From contig JAPYMA010000649.1 in NCBI GenBank assembly GCA_035041965.1, positions 1 through 64,000 on the forward strand: a DNA stretch of 64,000 bases. The letters run 5' to 3'. Positions 27,801-37,477 of the stretch are shown here, piece after piece. The notes below the pieces were generated by a model. The model was not told the DNA's origin, did no database searches, and saw only the letters and a list, made by a program, of their open reading frames with translations. A program made the translations under genes and the position numbers. The stretch comes from Anisakis pegreffii (Eukaryota; Nematoda; Chromadorea; Rhabditida; Anisakidae). The stretch's first letter is position 1; each line of letters begins with the position of its first letter.

Positions 27801-30800
27801 GTGCGGCTCTGTGCAATTACGACGCCACACTTACAACGGTAAAAACTATTTTTATGGGGTTTTCTTTCAATAGAATTATCAGTATTTTAGAAATTTTGCG
27901 TTTATTGCTTGTAATAATGCGATAGCTACGTTCGAGAGAGAGTTCATCGTTTGAACGATGAATAAGTATCGAAGCTCGAACAATACAAGACTTGTGAACT
28001 AAACAGATGAGAGCTAAGAAGCTATTGAATACTAATTTCAGATTCAATTGGCCGTTTTGACAGGACGTTGTCCTCTCAGTAAAGTTGGAGACATGATGAT
28101 ATGTGCGAGTGGCTATGAGGACGCAACACCATGCTGTCAAGCGTTCAATGTATTCGAACCTGGATTTGAACATTGTCGACCATACTGTAACCCAGCTGCT
28201 GGCCTTCCGCAAGGTGGATTGCTCAGCGAGCAGTACAAATGCCTCGGGAAACTCTCTCAAATTCAGCGATGTTTTTATATCAGTCAAAGACCCTGATCAT
28301 CTTGTCATTTTCTTTCATCCAGCGAATCAACTAACTCAATATTCAGTACGATCACTTCACTTCCGCTGATCCTTATGTCAGTCACGAACGGGTTCTCCCT
28401 CCCTCTCTTACACACATGTTCATTTACCGAGAATCCATCACAGAGAATCGCAAACATGTGCATCCACTCAAACATTACACTCACACATCCATTTAATTGG
28501 ATTTTATTCATCAGACAGAATGTTCAGTGACGTCGGTATACCCAAACAGTACTGTGCCTATACGTTGCTTCGAAAAACTTGTGTAATTAGGTACATCCAC
28601 CGTGTACAATTTTTTCAAGCAAAAGCTCACCCATACCGCATGCTTACTTGCTATAATCCTCTACTTATAGTAAAAGAAATGCAATTCTTTTTGTAAAAAC
28701 CACATCACTCGCTATATTAAACTTATAGGCGCTGTTCATTTAAACTTTCATAAGAAATCAGCAATGTATTATATTTATGTTCGTTGCTATCTCGTCTCAA
28801 AATATAACATAGCATTTATCATTGTTAAGTCGTCCGAATCGACTTCCTTAGTAAACGACTCTTTTGAATTTTATCACAGTTATTGAGAAAGACCTGTAAA
28901 AGTGCTGTTTGATTTCGGATATTGAAACGAGAGAACAACGTCAAATGTGTAGATACAAATTAGGTGAATAAAACATGAAATTCGCATGTGGACAATGTAC
29001 ACTTCTAAAACAGTATGTTTGGTCAATTAAACAGAAACGCTTGGTAGAAAAATGGAATAGCGAACCCGTAAAATGAGAAATCTACTGATGCAAAAACATT
29101 CGAATGAATTGAAAATCGTTTTGAAGAAGATAAACCAAAAATTACATCAACAGAACCAGAATACTCAATAAGTAAATTCAATGACTTAAATATAAACAAT
29201 TTAGTTGTAAATCATTCAAGCAGTCTGAATAATGAGTGTAAAACGTAACTGCTTCTTGACAGTTTTTCACACATTCAAGTACAGTCGAAATAGTTTTGTA
29301 CATTTGATTCAATAAGAGCAACGAAACGTATAAACCATTCAATTAGACATTTCGTTAAAAAGAACTGTGAAAATTGATAATGCAAAACGCACAACGAATA
29401 CCATCAGTACTACAAAAGAGAAAATAAACAAACGTTTGAAGCAGTTGTGTTCTCTCCATTAATTTGCGACCGCATTCCTGTGAAGAAATAGCGCCAATCA
29501 GTGCGAAGAAATACATTGCACCCGAATTAGAAATGCTTTTCGTAGAAAAAACACCTCTTGATAATTTACTCTGAAAGAATCAAAACGAAATAAAATAACC
29601 TGAGGTTGCAACTGAATACTGTATTTATCATAAAACAGAATGACCATTAAAAGCGTGAATATGTTTCCATTTCTCGTGAAAAGTTCCAGAAACAAGTGGC
29701 GAGGAAATCAACAAAATGAGAAGCACTCTCACTAACAATCTCTAGATTTTCGACGAAATCAGTAAGAAAGTCTTGAACAAGTTGTTCGTAACGAAGTTCA
29801 ACAGCACACAGAGGCATGATCACTCGAAACGCGCGACAGCCACAAGCTACTGAAAAGCGATCGCCGTCAAAACGTGCTAAGAACGCACCCGATGATGGTT
29901 TGAAATAGTGGAGCAGCTGAAAAAAAAAGATGGTACTGAAGCAGAAACAAACTGTGATGGAAGAGAAGAACACCAGTATCCAGTTCAAATGTTGGAAAAA
30001 CAAAATTATGAATAATAAACTTGTTACAAAAAACATGAATTACTACTGAAGTAAAAACCAAGAACGACTAGAAGCAAATAGAATTCATAGCTAGAATGTA
30101 ATAACACTCAAACAACTTCAATCGAATGGTAACGAATTTAATTCGAAAACGAACTTGCGAAAAGAACATGAAGCATCTTTCGGAGTGTCTATGCCGGAAT
30201 AACGATGCACAAGCATTCATTTCCAAAAGCTGTAAAACACCATCAACCACAGGCCATCTGAACTGTTCATCAGGATCTACCGATTTAATGATCATGTCAT
30301 GGATACACGAATCGATACCTAAAATTTCGAGTATCATTCTCCTTGATAATAATTTTAAAAACTATACTAGAGTAGTATTCAATGGAAAGAAACCTAATAT
30401 GAAAACAATTAAACTGATTCAAAGCGACAGGACTGAATTACCATTTTCTCCGTCTCGTCGGTCGATTTGAAACTTGGAAAGGCTAACGGAACGATTTCGC
30501 TGAAGAGGTGAGCTTTGAACGAATAATTCTAAATTGCCGATTGGAATTGGCTGTGTCGATCTGGATAATGCTAATTCATTTAACACATCCAACCGGTGCA
30601 ATAATAACGGTGCATTACTGAAAATAAAACATCTGATGGCGAATGGTGATGACTGAAGAACATATCAACAAAATGTTTGCTATTCAACAGAATGCAAATA
30701 ACAATATCTGTTCTCTTCAAATACAGCACCCATGTTCCATTAAACGCTCAGTGAATAAACCAAATATGACTGCAACACAAAAAAAGTGACAATATTTTCC

Positions 30801-33800
30801 ACAATCGCATCTAACGTTAAAAAATTTACTGCAACGCAAATATTCCCCTAAACCAGTGGTTGTCAATCTTTTTTTCTCGCCCGTCCTACTTAGAGAATTT
30901 TGAAACGTCCTCGCATCTCTCACAGCAATAGTTAAAATCTCCTTGCACCCCTCACAACAACATCCACTCTGTATCTCTCATCCACTACAGTGGGTAATGT
31001 ACGTTAAGGTCCACCTTCGCTTTCTTCTACACATGCATAATTGAAACCCGTCCTCGCCTAAGTAAACATATAAAAAATGAAAATTTATCTCATGGAATAC
31101 TATCTCGCACCCCTGGTTGAGAAGCCGAGTTTGAAACGAATCTCAAAATAATTACGTCTAAGAAATCACTAAAATAAATTCCAAAATCTACCCAGCATTA
31201 ATGAAAGTATAATCAGAGCCTTCATGAGCATCAGAGCTTTCATTAAGAGCATTAATATTGGCATGTGTCGAACTGATGCAGCAGTCATTTGTTCGTGTTA
31301 ACGTTTCACACGCACTTTGTATAAGTGTGGGCATACATAACACTCGTGAACGCCATTCCAGAGGCAGAAAAGATGAACTCTGCAAACAATATGGTGCTGC
31401 TATTGAGATGAACTTATTCTCAAAAGATACTTATTTTACTAGATTCTAATCGAAATACCAGTTTTGCGATAAGATTGATACTAACTGTAGGTATGATATC
31501 AATCTTATGCTTCATTACGGATAAATGATCATCGTATTTATATGAAAGTGAGAAAAAAAAGAAGTGAAGATGATGCTAAGGAGAAAATCAGAAGGAGATG
31601 CGAATTAAGAGACTCACCATGAGAAGTAAATCACTAAGAAGAAGTGTTGCTTTGATCGAGATTGCATCTTGCGGATCAACCAGAATCAAACGTGCTAAGG
31701 ACTGCAAAGATGTGAATGGAATATCAAAGCTTTCGATGACAACAAACATGACTGCACACCATACCATTAAGATGTAAGATCAGTTTTCAGATGGAGCAAT
31801 CAGTTAAGTATTCGTTACTAAATCACTGAATGGGAAAAAATTCAAAGCAAATTTTTTAGCAAACGAATTTTACGAACTGTTTAGATGCTTGATGCACATT
31901 CGAAAATTTTATATTTTAAGTTTGCTTATTCCAAATCGTAACGCATTTGAATTAATTCATTCGCATCTTGCAATAACGATCATTACACGATATAATATTG
32001 ATTAGCGAATGCTTTTAAGAGAGCACATCAAACAAAGAAGATAAGATAAAACGATTCGAAAAAAACACCTGTGCGAAGCCAGCATCGATCAGAAAGAAAA
32101 TCGCAACAGCTTTAAAGGATGCTAGAAGATCAACGTGATCGGTGAATCGCTGAAATGACTAATAAGCATTTAAACAAATGAATGAATACACAAAATTTAT
32201 AGATAGAAAGCTCGGGAATACATCATTCTTGAGATTTCCGATGTCATTAAGAAGTGGATGCAAATATCCCAGGGTGTAGAAGAACCGTTGAATATGGCAG
32301 AAAAAACGTCGCGAAAAACTGAATACTCATTTGAACCAATTTGAGGAACCACTTCAAGCGTATTTTGACATAAAATCATGGATGTATACATGAATTCAAC
32401 TCATGAGCACTTTTTTGGTAAAAGGAATTTATTTGAGAAGGGGGCAGATTTCTCAAATAGGATGTATTTATTTTGAGAGATGGATAAGAGAGAGGAAGAG
32501 AAAGTGGTGTATGGCGAATGTAACGTTCAGATGATAAGATGAAAGAATACCAACGACCGAAAAACTCGATGAGTTATGATCAAGGAACAACCCGATGAGC
32601 ATTCAAAGTGAATATCGAAAAAAAAACGACTGAACGAACATTATTCGATGCTAATTGCACTTCATGCTCCGATAACACGAAGTCATCTCGTAACGAACAT
32701 TTGAAGGAATCTGGATAATGCATTGTTGCTAAAATTGCCAATCATCAACAATAAAAACAAATGTATAAACCGAACTTATCAACAAAAATATTATTCACTA
32801 AAAATAGCAATCACAATGATAATACAACAAAACAACTTGCAGTAGAAATGTACAGCATCAATCCACGTATCAAAAGTCTTTGTTGCAAATGGTCGATCCA
32901 AATACTCACAGCAAGCGTCCACAATCATGCCGCGAATTCTTTTCAAATTCGGATTCACAACTGTGCCCAAACCCAAGAATCCGAGTAATCTGTAAACGAG
33001 AGTCTTGCAAAGAAAACGATCAGTTATTATCTCTCAAATAAATAACGGACGAAGCAATTGTGCTATTTTAACGAGCACCAGTCACCTTTTCATATTATAA
33101 TTCACATTGTTTGTTACTTATTTAATTGCACATCCATAGTTACAATACTGCATCGTATCAATAACAAATAAAGTCACCTGAGTTGAGAAGAAACAACCGT
33201 TTTAGTAGATTGATCGCTAGCTGCACATGCCAACAACCCAGACCATGAGCTCAAAACAATCGAAAATGAACGTGTGAAACCAGTAAGCATATCAGCTATT
33301 TGCTGTGGTGAAACTGCGGCTTTTCTAGAATGAATCTTTTTGGCTATTATTATTTGTATTACTGTGCTTGATTGTTGCTCAAATGAAATATTTCTCAAGT
33401 TAACATTTTAGCGTTATAGTCGAAAGCAATCTTTACTTTAGTAAAAAATAGAGGATCCGATTTAAAAACTTCAAAGCCAAAGTATCAATGTTTACAATTT
33501 GTGAAATACATTTTCAATGGAATTGAATACGAAAAGCATTCTTAAAGAAGTATCAAATGAAAGAACTTACACTTCTTTGAAGAGTGATGAACTTTGAAAA
33601 AATCCGATTTCAATCAAAGGAGCGAAAATTTGCTGAAATAGAATGATTGACAACGTTACATAAGATGAGGGCAGTCAACGACAACGAAATAACAGAATGG
33701 ATGGCATAGAAAGTAAACATTTATTGATTCAAAGTTCATCATGTTAAATAAATTACTCTCAGATAAGATACTCACTTCAAGAACCATGTGCATCTTGGCT

Positions 33801-36719
33801 TTGGCTCTTAAACGTGGACAATCCAACCATGTATAAAGCATTCGACATAACACAGCTGATATTTTGCTATTTCTCACTATTGGCCCAGCCAACGCTTCAA
33901 CTATCCAACCTCCAAAATTTATTCATTTGTTCCGTTACGGTTATAAGAAAACGACTGAACCAAGTTGATTCAATTTTACGTAATTCCTAGCTCATTTGAT
34001 AAATATTTTACAATAAACAGATCAGTTAGTATTCAAAACACAAGTGACGAAACAGAATTAAGCGTTCTTTACAATCGACACTACGAAAAGATGTAATTAA
34101 GTTAAAGAAAAAAGCAATAAATTAGAATAACTAGGATGAGGGAGTGGCGTAGCCAAGAGGAGGCATAGGGAGCGCATCTGCCTTGCAGCCCCCTCTCCTT
34201 CCCCATGGAGACTGGAAAAAAAGAGGAAAGAAGAGGGAAACAGAAGGGAGAAGAGATCAGAAAATGGGAAAAAGAGGAGGAAAAAGAAAGAATGGAAGGA
34301 GGGAAGAAAAAATAACTGTTAAAAAAATCCACCTCAAAATTGAGCTGTTTTTTGAATCAGACTATTTTCCGCCCCTCCCCTGGAGAACATGCTAGCTATT
34401 CCATCGGGGATCCTAGAAAACGACGAACATCCGAGCACGTACAATTTATAATAGTCAACTAAAGTGAACCATTCGCTTACCAGTGCCAGCTGCATCAATA
34501 ATAATGTCTGGCTCACTGATTGCCATTTCAATGAATACAGCCAAACTCGCAGATGCTAGTCTAAAGGTTTGTATGAAAAATCGAACCATAAAATTATTTC
34601 TTACGATTAGTATTTAACAATAACATCCGGTTTGACTGAACAAACGATACATTAAACAATGATTGCATCCCGTTCAAATAACATTTTCAAATTCGGGTTT
34701 GAACAAACGAATAGTTAATATAACGGAATATCGCGTAAAAAGGAGAGTAGTAAACTGCGATGAGAAATGAATATACCCGTCAGGTTTGGTGTTGACAGCT
34801 TTATCGTCATCAGTTGCGAAGATAGTTCTGGCAATAGCCAAGATAGGTAATATAAGAGAATGTGGGAAGAGAAGATGACTGGCGACGTCAGGAACACAGC
34901 CTTTATTGATTTGCGAGTAAAGCGAAAGCAGATGCGATGACAATTTTAACGCTTCAACACGCTCATCAAAATTTTCAACGTCCAAATCCAAAGACCTTCA
35001 AACAAAAAATATTCATACTACTAATACTGTTGTTAGTCAAAGAACAACATATAACAACCGTCATAATCATCCTATTTTCTGAATATCATCAGCTCGTTCG
35101 GGCCTAACAGGGTTTTCATTCTTTTCCATGCTGTTATAATCGCTCTCATAGCTTTTATCACCAAAAGTGTTCTCTTTTGCTAATTTCTCATTCATTTCAC
35201 TCAGCAATTAAAGTCAAATTCTCATTCTACCAAATACACTCTATACAAATATACTCTATCAAATGATCATTTGACTGTTGAACGTTGTTGAGCAATAATA
35301 TTCGATTGCTGCATTGTTGATTCCGGCTGTCAACACTCGTCAACGTATCCAGTATATACATATGCTACAGAATAAGAAACTGATTTGAATTGTCAAGTGA
35401 AATGAGACGAAGTGAATGAGAAAAATTCACCAAGAGAACGACATTCGTATCAGCTATGAGAGTGAATAAAACACGTCTGAAAAGAATGAGAATACATCTA
35501 AATCAGTTTGAAGTGTGCGCGTCATAGACAATAGCTTTTCATGCAAACATAATCGACTGCAATAATGAAGAACACAACGGTATAAGAGAAGATATAGCCA
35601 TGTCGAACACCATCATGGTGTTCTTGTATCAGAGGGGTGGGGGTAACGGCGGCCTACCGGACCATCAAAAGGGGTAATGGAGCACCCGAACGTGAGGACC
35701 ACTGGACTACACATTCACTTACAGAGGAACTGATAGCGTAAGTAGCCCGCTATTGAAGACGATAGCGCTGTTATCGCTATCGCTATTCCGCTAGTGCGGA
35801 ATAGCCGAACACAGGTAATATTAATATATTATATTTTCGCTTAAAAATGACAAAATAACTGAAGTAACAAAATGCTTTGTTTTGTTTGAAAGTTTACTTT
35901 TAAGCATGTATTCAAAAGAAAAGTTAAAATAACCTGGCTAGGAAAATGTCGACGTGATTGTTTAACAAAACAATAAGACTCGATTCATTCGTACAAGCCA
36001 ATCGCAGTACTCGCATCGAGATGGCACGAATGCATTGAAAATCGCTGAGCAAATAGCGAATAACCCTGATTATAAAACAATATCAATTCGATTATGAACA
36101 CTATCAAAATGCTACTCGAGAATCAAGCTTATCTTTGCTAATAAAACTATCAAAATGAGCGTTTTTAATATGTAATGATAAACATTGGCATTAAATGATG
36201 AAAGACGATCTGCAGAACGATCATTTTTCGTTTATCACTTTATCATTTGAAATTTGCAGATATTTCAAAGAAAATCGATGCATAAGTGATACATGATCGA
36301 TAAGTTTGTGAAGCATTTTGATCAAGCGTCGATTTGAGCACAACAAGGAGAAACCTTTTGCAGATCGCCGTGAAAAGTTCTTCATCGTCGATTCTATCAG
36401 CGTTCTTGATAGCCACACAAAGATCGTTGAAAAACTGGGCAATTGATTCTGCAGTGGCTAATCGACTTTCTGACCGCTCGATCTGCGTTTCAAGAACACG
36501 TGATAAATCCTCCTTTGAAAGCGTACGTTGTCGTAATCTATTACGCTCTAACAAACAAACATTATTACCAGTTAATGAAATACTGAATCCGAAAACATCA
36601 TCAAATAAAACCAGTGAAATACGACCACCTCTTGCAGCAAGCAATTTTTTCCTCGATTTACTTGGCCGTGAGTCCAATTTACTAGATGCCACTAACGATC
36701 TCGCATAAACCTCAGACAT
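9874..36719 (-). CDS. rict-1: Rapamycin-insensitive companion of TOR (TORC2 subunit Rictor), multi-exon
   Basis: Rictor is the large HEAT/armadillo scaffold that defines TOR complex 2, which phosphorylates Akt/SGK-type kinases. Exons on the minus strand follow the family order. Exon 1 (36719-36356) starts MSEVYARSL. Others are 34995-34777 (ENFDERVEALKL), 34560-34481, 33900-33776, about 33631-33572, about 33350-33179 (SSWSGLLACAA), about 33000-32857, then near 32700, 32100, 31700, 31300, 30500, 30200, then 29916-29694 (LLHYFKPSSG), 29570-29402 (YFFALIGAISSQECGRK), 15543-15431 (LHLFAYSHRSF), 15300-15253, 15211-15053 (RKWSTRFLGVLA), 14891-14737, 14398-14292 (FNARYVDIIDE), 13458-13247 (LPVHFYGQLALHPSG), 13094-12969 (CPVLSVRGVAFWAINLIG), 12385 to about 12197, 11955-11791, 11691-11570, 10647-10501, 10437-10275 and 9979-9874. 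Human Rictor has matching blocks such as the fifth-domain VLSIRGTCVYVLGLI and, near the C-terminus, an ALPVDI segment matching AVPGQADLLCKDI here. Phases agree across most joins. Exons between 36355 and 34996 were not located, the join of 29694 to 29570 is out of phase as drawn, and the tail is shorter than in mammals. Confidence 0.95.
11965..12125. repeat. AAT/ATAA-rich microsatellite in a rict-1 intron
   Basis: A degenerate run of AATAAT and AATAACAAT triplets lies between the rict-1 exons at 12385-12197 and 11955-11791. It explains the Ile/Val-rich open frame on the minus strand, which is not coding. Confidence 0.8.
12480..12795. repeat. Degenerate GGAGCTGGAG minisatellite in a rict-1 intron
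   Basis: The block CGGAGCTGGAGCCTAAAT and variants (GGAGCTGGAGCAGG, AAGCTGGAGCCCAAAT, GCGGAGCTGGAGCAGA) recur roughly every 35-50 bp, separated by short A-rich linkers with GCG or ACG. It lies in the intron between exons 13094-12969 and 12385-12197. No coding frame persists through it. Related sequence in the other orientation is near 8430-8520. Confidence 0.7.
15359..15412. repeat. Tandem pair of a 28 bp imperfect palindrome in a small rict-1 intron
   Basis: GAGAGAAGTTCTCCTCTC followed by AACAAA occurs twice in a row with a period of about 28 bp. Each copy is itself an imperfect palindrome. The pair fills part of the 130 bp intron between rict-1 exons 15543-15431 and 15300-15253. Confidence 0.8.
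21367..22105. mobile_element. Foldback DNA transposon with transposase-like HTH fragments in both arms
   Basis: The element is a long inverted repeat. Left arm about 21367-21694, right arm about 21775-22105, with about 80 bp between. The arms match over nearly their whole length, for example CGTGCGTTTCGTAGGCGC on the left and its near reverse complement on the right. The outer ends match through GCGGTTTCAA; the left end has extra bases (CAGGGTGAATC) lacking on the right, and both are flanked by TATA-like sequence. Each arm encodes, reading inward, a stretch like MFFKKQESVIVTQRAFRRR. This resembles the N-terminal helix-turn-helix of mariner/Mos1-type transposase-derived proteins (DUF4817 family). 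The left arm continues to LLWIAKFRATGS, as those proteins do. No catalytic domain is present, so it is a non-autonomous element. A short hairpin (CGTGCTTG/CAAGCACG) sits at the centre. Confidence 0.85.
22483..22493 (+). promoter_or_regulatory. Splice acceptor just before the start codon of the nested gene
   Basis: The sequence TTCATTTCAG ends two bases before the ATG at 22494. An acceptor this close to a start codon fits either spliced-leader trans-splicing or a very short 5' untranslated exon. A similar acceptor (TTATTTTTTAG) lies about 12 bases before the capg-2 start codon on the minus strand. Confidence 0.55.
22494..28296 (+). CDS. Secreted ShK-like / Gln-Pro-rich / DB-module protein, nested in rict-1
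   Basis: Exons: 22494-22662, about 22839-23068, about 25421-25607, 26609-26956, 27043-27395, 27463-27624, 27711 to about 27840, and 28042-28296 (stop). All joins read in phase 0 with standard GT-AG signals. Exon 1 encodes a signal peptide (hydrophobic MIITILICSVDA) and a six-cysteine motif, C-x4-C-x2-C-x8-C-x3-C-x2-C ending CPRTCQPC, a compressed ShK-like pattern. Exons 2-6 give about 430 residues rich in Gln, Pro, Ser and Asn. The last two exons form a cysteine-rich domain with NWEPC, a CC pair in FSSCCQRLGEGC, LCNYDAT, then a second CC pair and CRPYCNPAAG. This matches the DB module of nematode extracellular proteins. Function is unknown; an extracellular or cuticle-associated role is inferred from composition. 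It lies wholly within a rict-1 intron on the opposite strand. Additional small exons between 23069 and 25420 cannot be excluded. Confidence 0.85.
23724..23990. mobile_element. hAT-like MITE with nested GGTCGGA palindromes
   Basis: The ends TTAGTGGTGATGG on the left and CCCATCACTAAT on the right are inverted repeats of the TAGTGATGGG type common at hAT termini. The interior is packed with copies of TCGGTCGGATTCCGACCGA and variants in both orientations. A second internal start (CTGGTGATGGTATCCGAACG at about 23800) suggests a duplicated or nested copy. No open frame. Clear 8 bp target duplications were not seen. Confidence 0.6.
30854..31131. mobile_element. hAT-type MITE in a rict-1 intron
   Basis: The left end CCAGTGGTTGTCAATCTTTT and the right end CGCACCCCTGGTTGAGAAGC are inverted relatives of the CAGTGGTTCTCAACC terminal sequence found in many hAT miniature elements. 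The interior has further CGTCCTCGC and CACCCCTCAC blocks and no gene. It sits between rict-1 exons. Confidence 0.65.
34140..34395. repeat. Repeat with GTGGCGTAGCC end and purine-rich interior
   Basis: The block starts GGGAGTGGCGTAGCCAAGAG and continues with CAGCCCCCTCTCCTTCCCC, then about 110 bp of nearly pure purine on the plus strand (AAGAGGAAAG-type), ending near CCGCCCCTCCCCTGG. It lies in the rict-1 intron between exons 34481-34560 and 33776-33900. The open frames through it are low-complexity and not coding. A similar end in the opposite orientation is at 43868-43930. Confidence 0.5.
35590..35815. other. Hairpin-rich, G+C-rich patch in a rict-1 intron
   Basis: Short perfect inverted repeats are close together: AACACCATCATGGTGTT near 35607, GATAGCG/CGCTATC near 35760-35785, and GCTATTCCGC/GCGGAATAGC around 35783-35806 with a 4-base loop. 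Base composition differs from the AT-rich surroundings. It is probably a short inserted repeat; no coding frame or known RNA family is recognised. Confidence 0.5.
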
Positions 36720-37477
36720 CGATTAATGTCGTTCCTCTCCACAACGCAGCAAGGGATATTACACGACCTGTACTCAACTAAAAAAGACAAATCCACTAAA
36801 CTCTCGATTCAATTTCCACATCCTTCTGCGAAACTCACCCTAATGAATCGGCTAGGAAATAAAACACATTTGAATGTACACAACTGATCATTCAAACAAA
36901 GCTTCTCAAAGAGTACTAAACATCGCTAAATTATCATCTAATTCAAATAGTACACACGAAACCTAGTTTCGATTTTTTTATACAGTAAAAAATGAATAAA
37001 AAACACACTCACTGAATTTGATACCATCGTGTTTAGAATACGAATGTATGCTTTTACTAATAATTTCGAATCCACACCAGCAACAGTCTGGTCAAATTAT
37101 TATTGAATGAACAATAAAGTCAACATATTTGACTTTCGGCAAAGCAAACCGAGAGAAACTTTTGAGCATAAAGTGCAAAATCCAATATTATAAGTGAAAT
37201 GGAGCAAAGTGATTTGATGTAATTCATTTATTGATATCGAAGAACAAATACAAACAATTGAGGCAGTCAAAGCAAACAATCAAGAAGTTCAAGATGATAA
37301 GCGAGAGCAACAGAAATTACCTGTTGATATAATCGGAAAATAAAAGGGATTCGAAAACAAATCAAAGTCAAACAATGAAAATAACTTTTTACATGAGGTC
37401 GTCAGAAAGAGATAAATAAGAGGAATGAATGATATGAAAAACAAAAAACAAACGAATCTTGCAGTATCAAACGATTC

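Larger units (their letters stand above)
15544..29401 (-). other. 13.9 kb rict-1 intron hosting a nested gene and transposons
   Basis: The upstream exon ends in a GAT-G donor (phase 1) at 29402. The next exon in family order begins after a TTCTTCGAG acceptor at 15543, also phase 1. The joined reading continues the Rictor alignment without a gap: the human block around LLKLTVSSLDYS matches ILFKSLHLFAYS here. The intron contains the plus-strand gene at 22494-28296, a foldback element and hAT-like repeats. Patches at 15840-16070, 16790-16930 and 17260-17330 are more G+C-rich than the surroundings and include an open frame of 138 codons (15844-16260) without a recognisable domain; they look like old repeat insertions. 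Around 17812 a CAGTGGTTCTTA sequence resembles one end of a hAT-type repeat, but no partner end was found. Otherwise 17400-21360 shows nothing I can identify. Confidence 0.85.

Noticed and set aside
27817..28287. 156-codon minus-strand open frame
   Set aside because: It is antisense to the DB-module exon of the nested gene, which has clear cysteine spacing and splice sites.
36334..36708. 124-codon plus-strand open frame
   Set aside because: It is antisense to the first exon of rict-1, which has family similarity.
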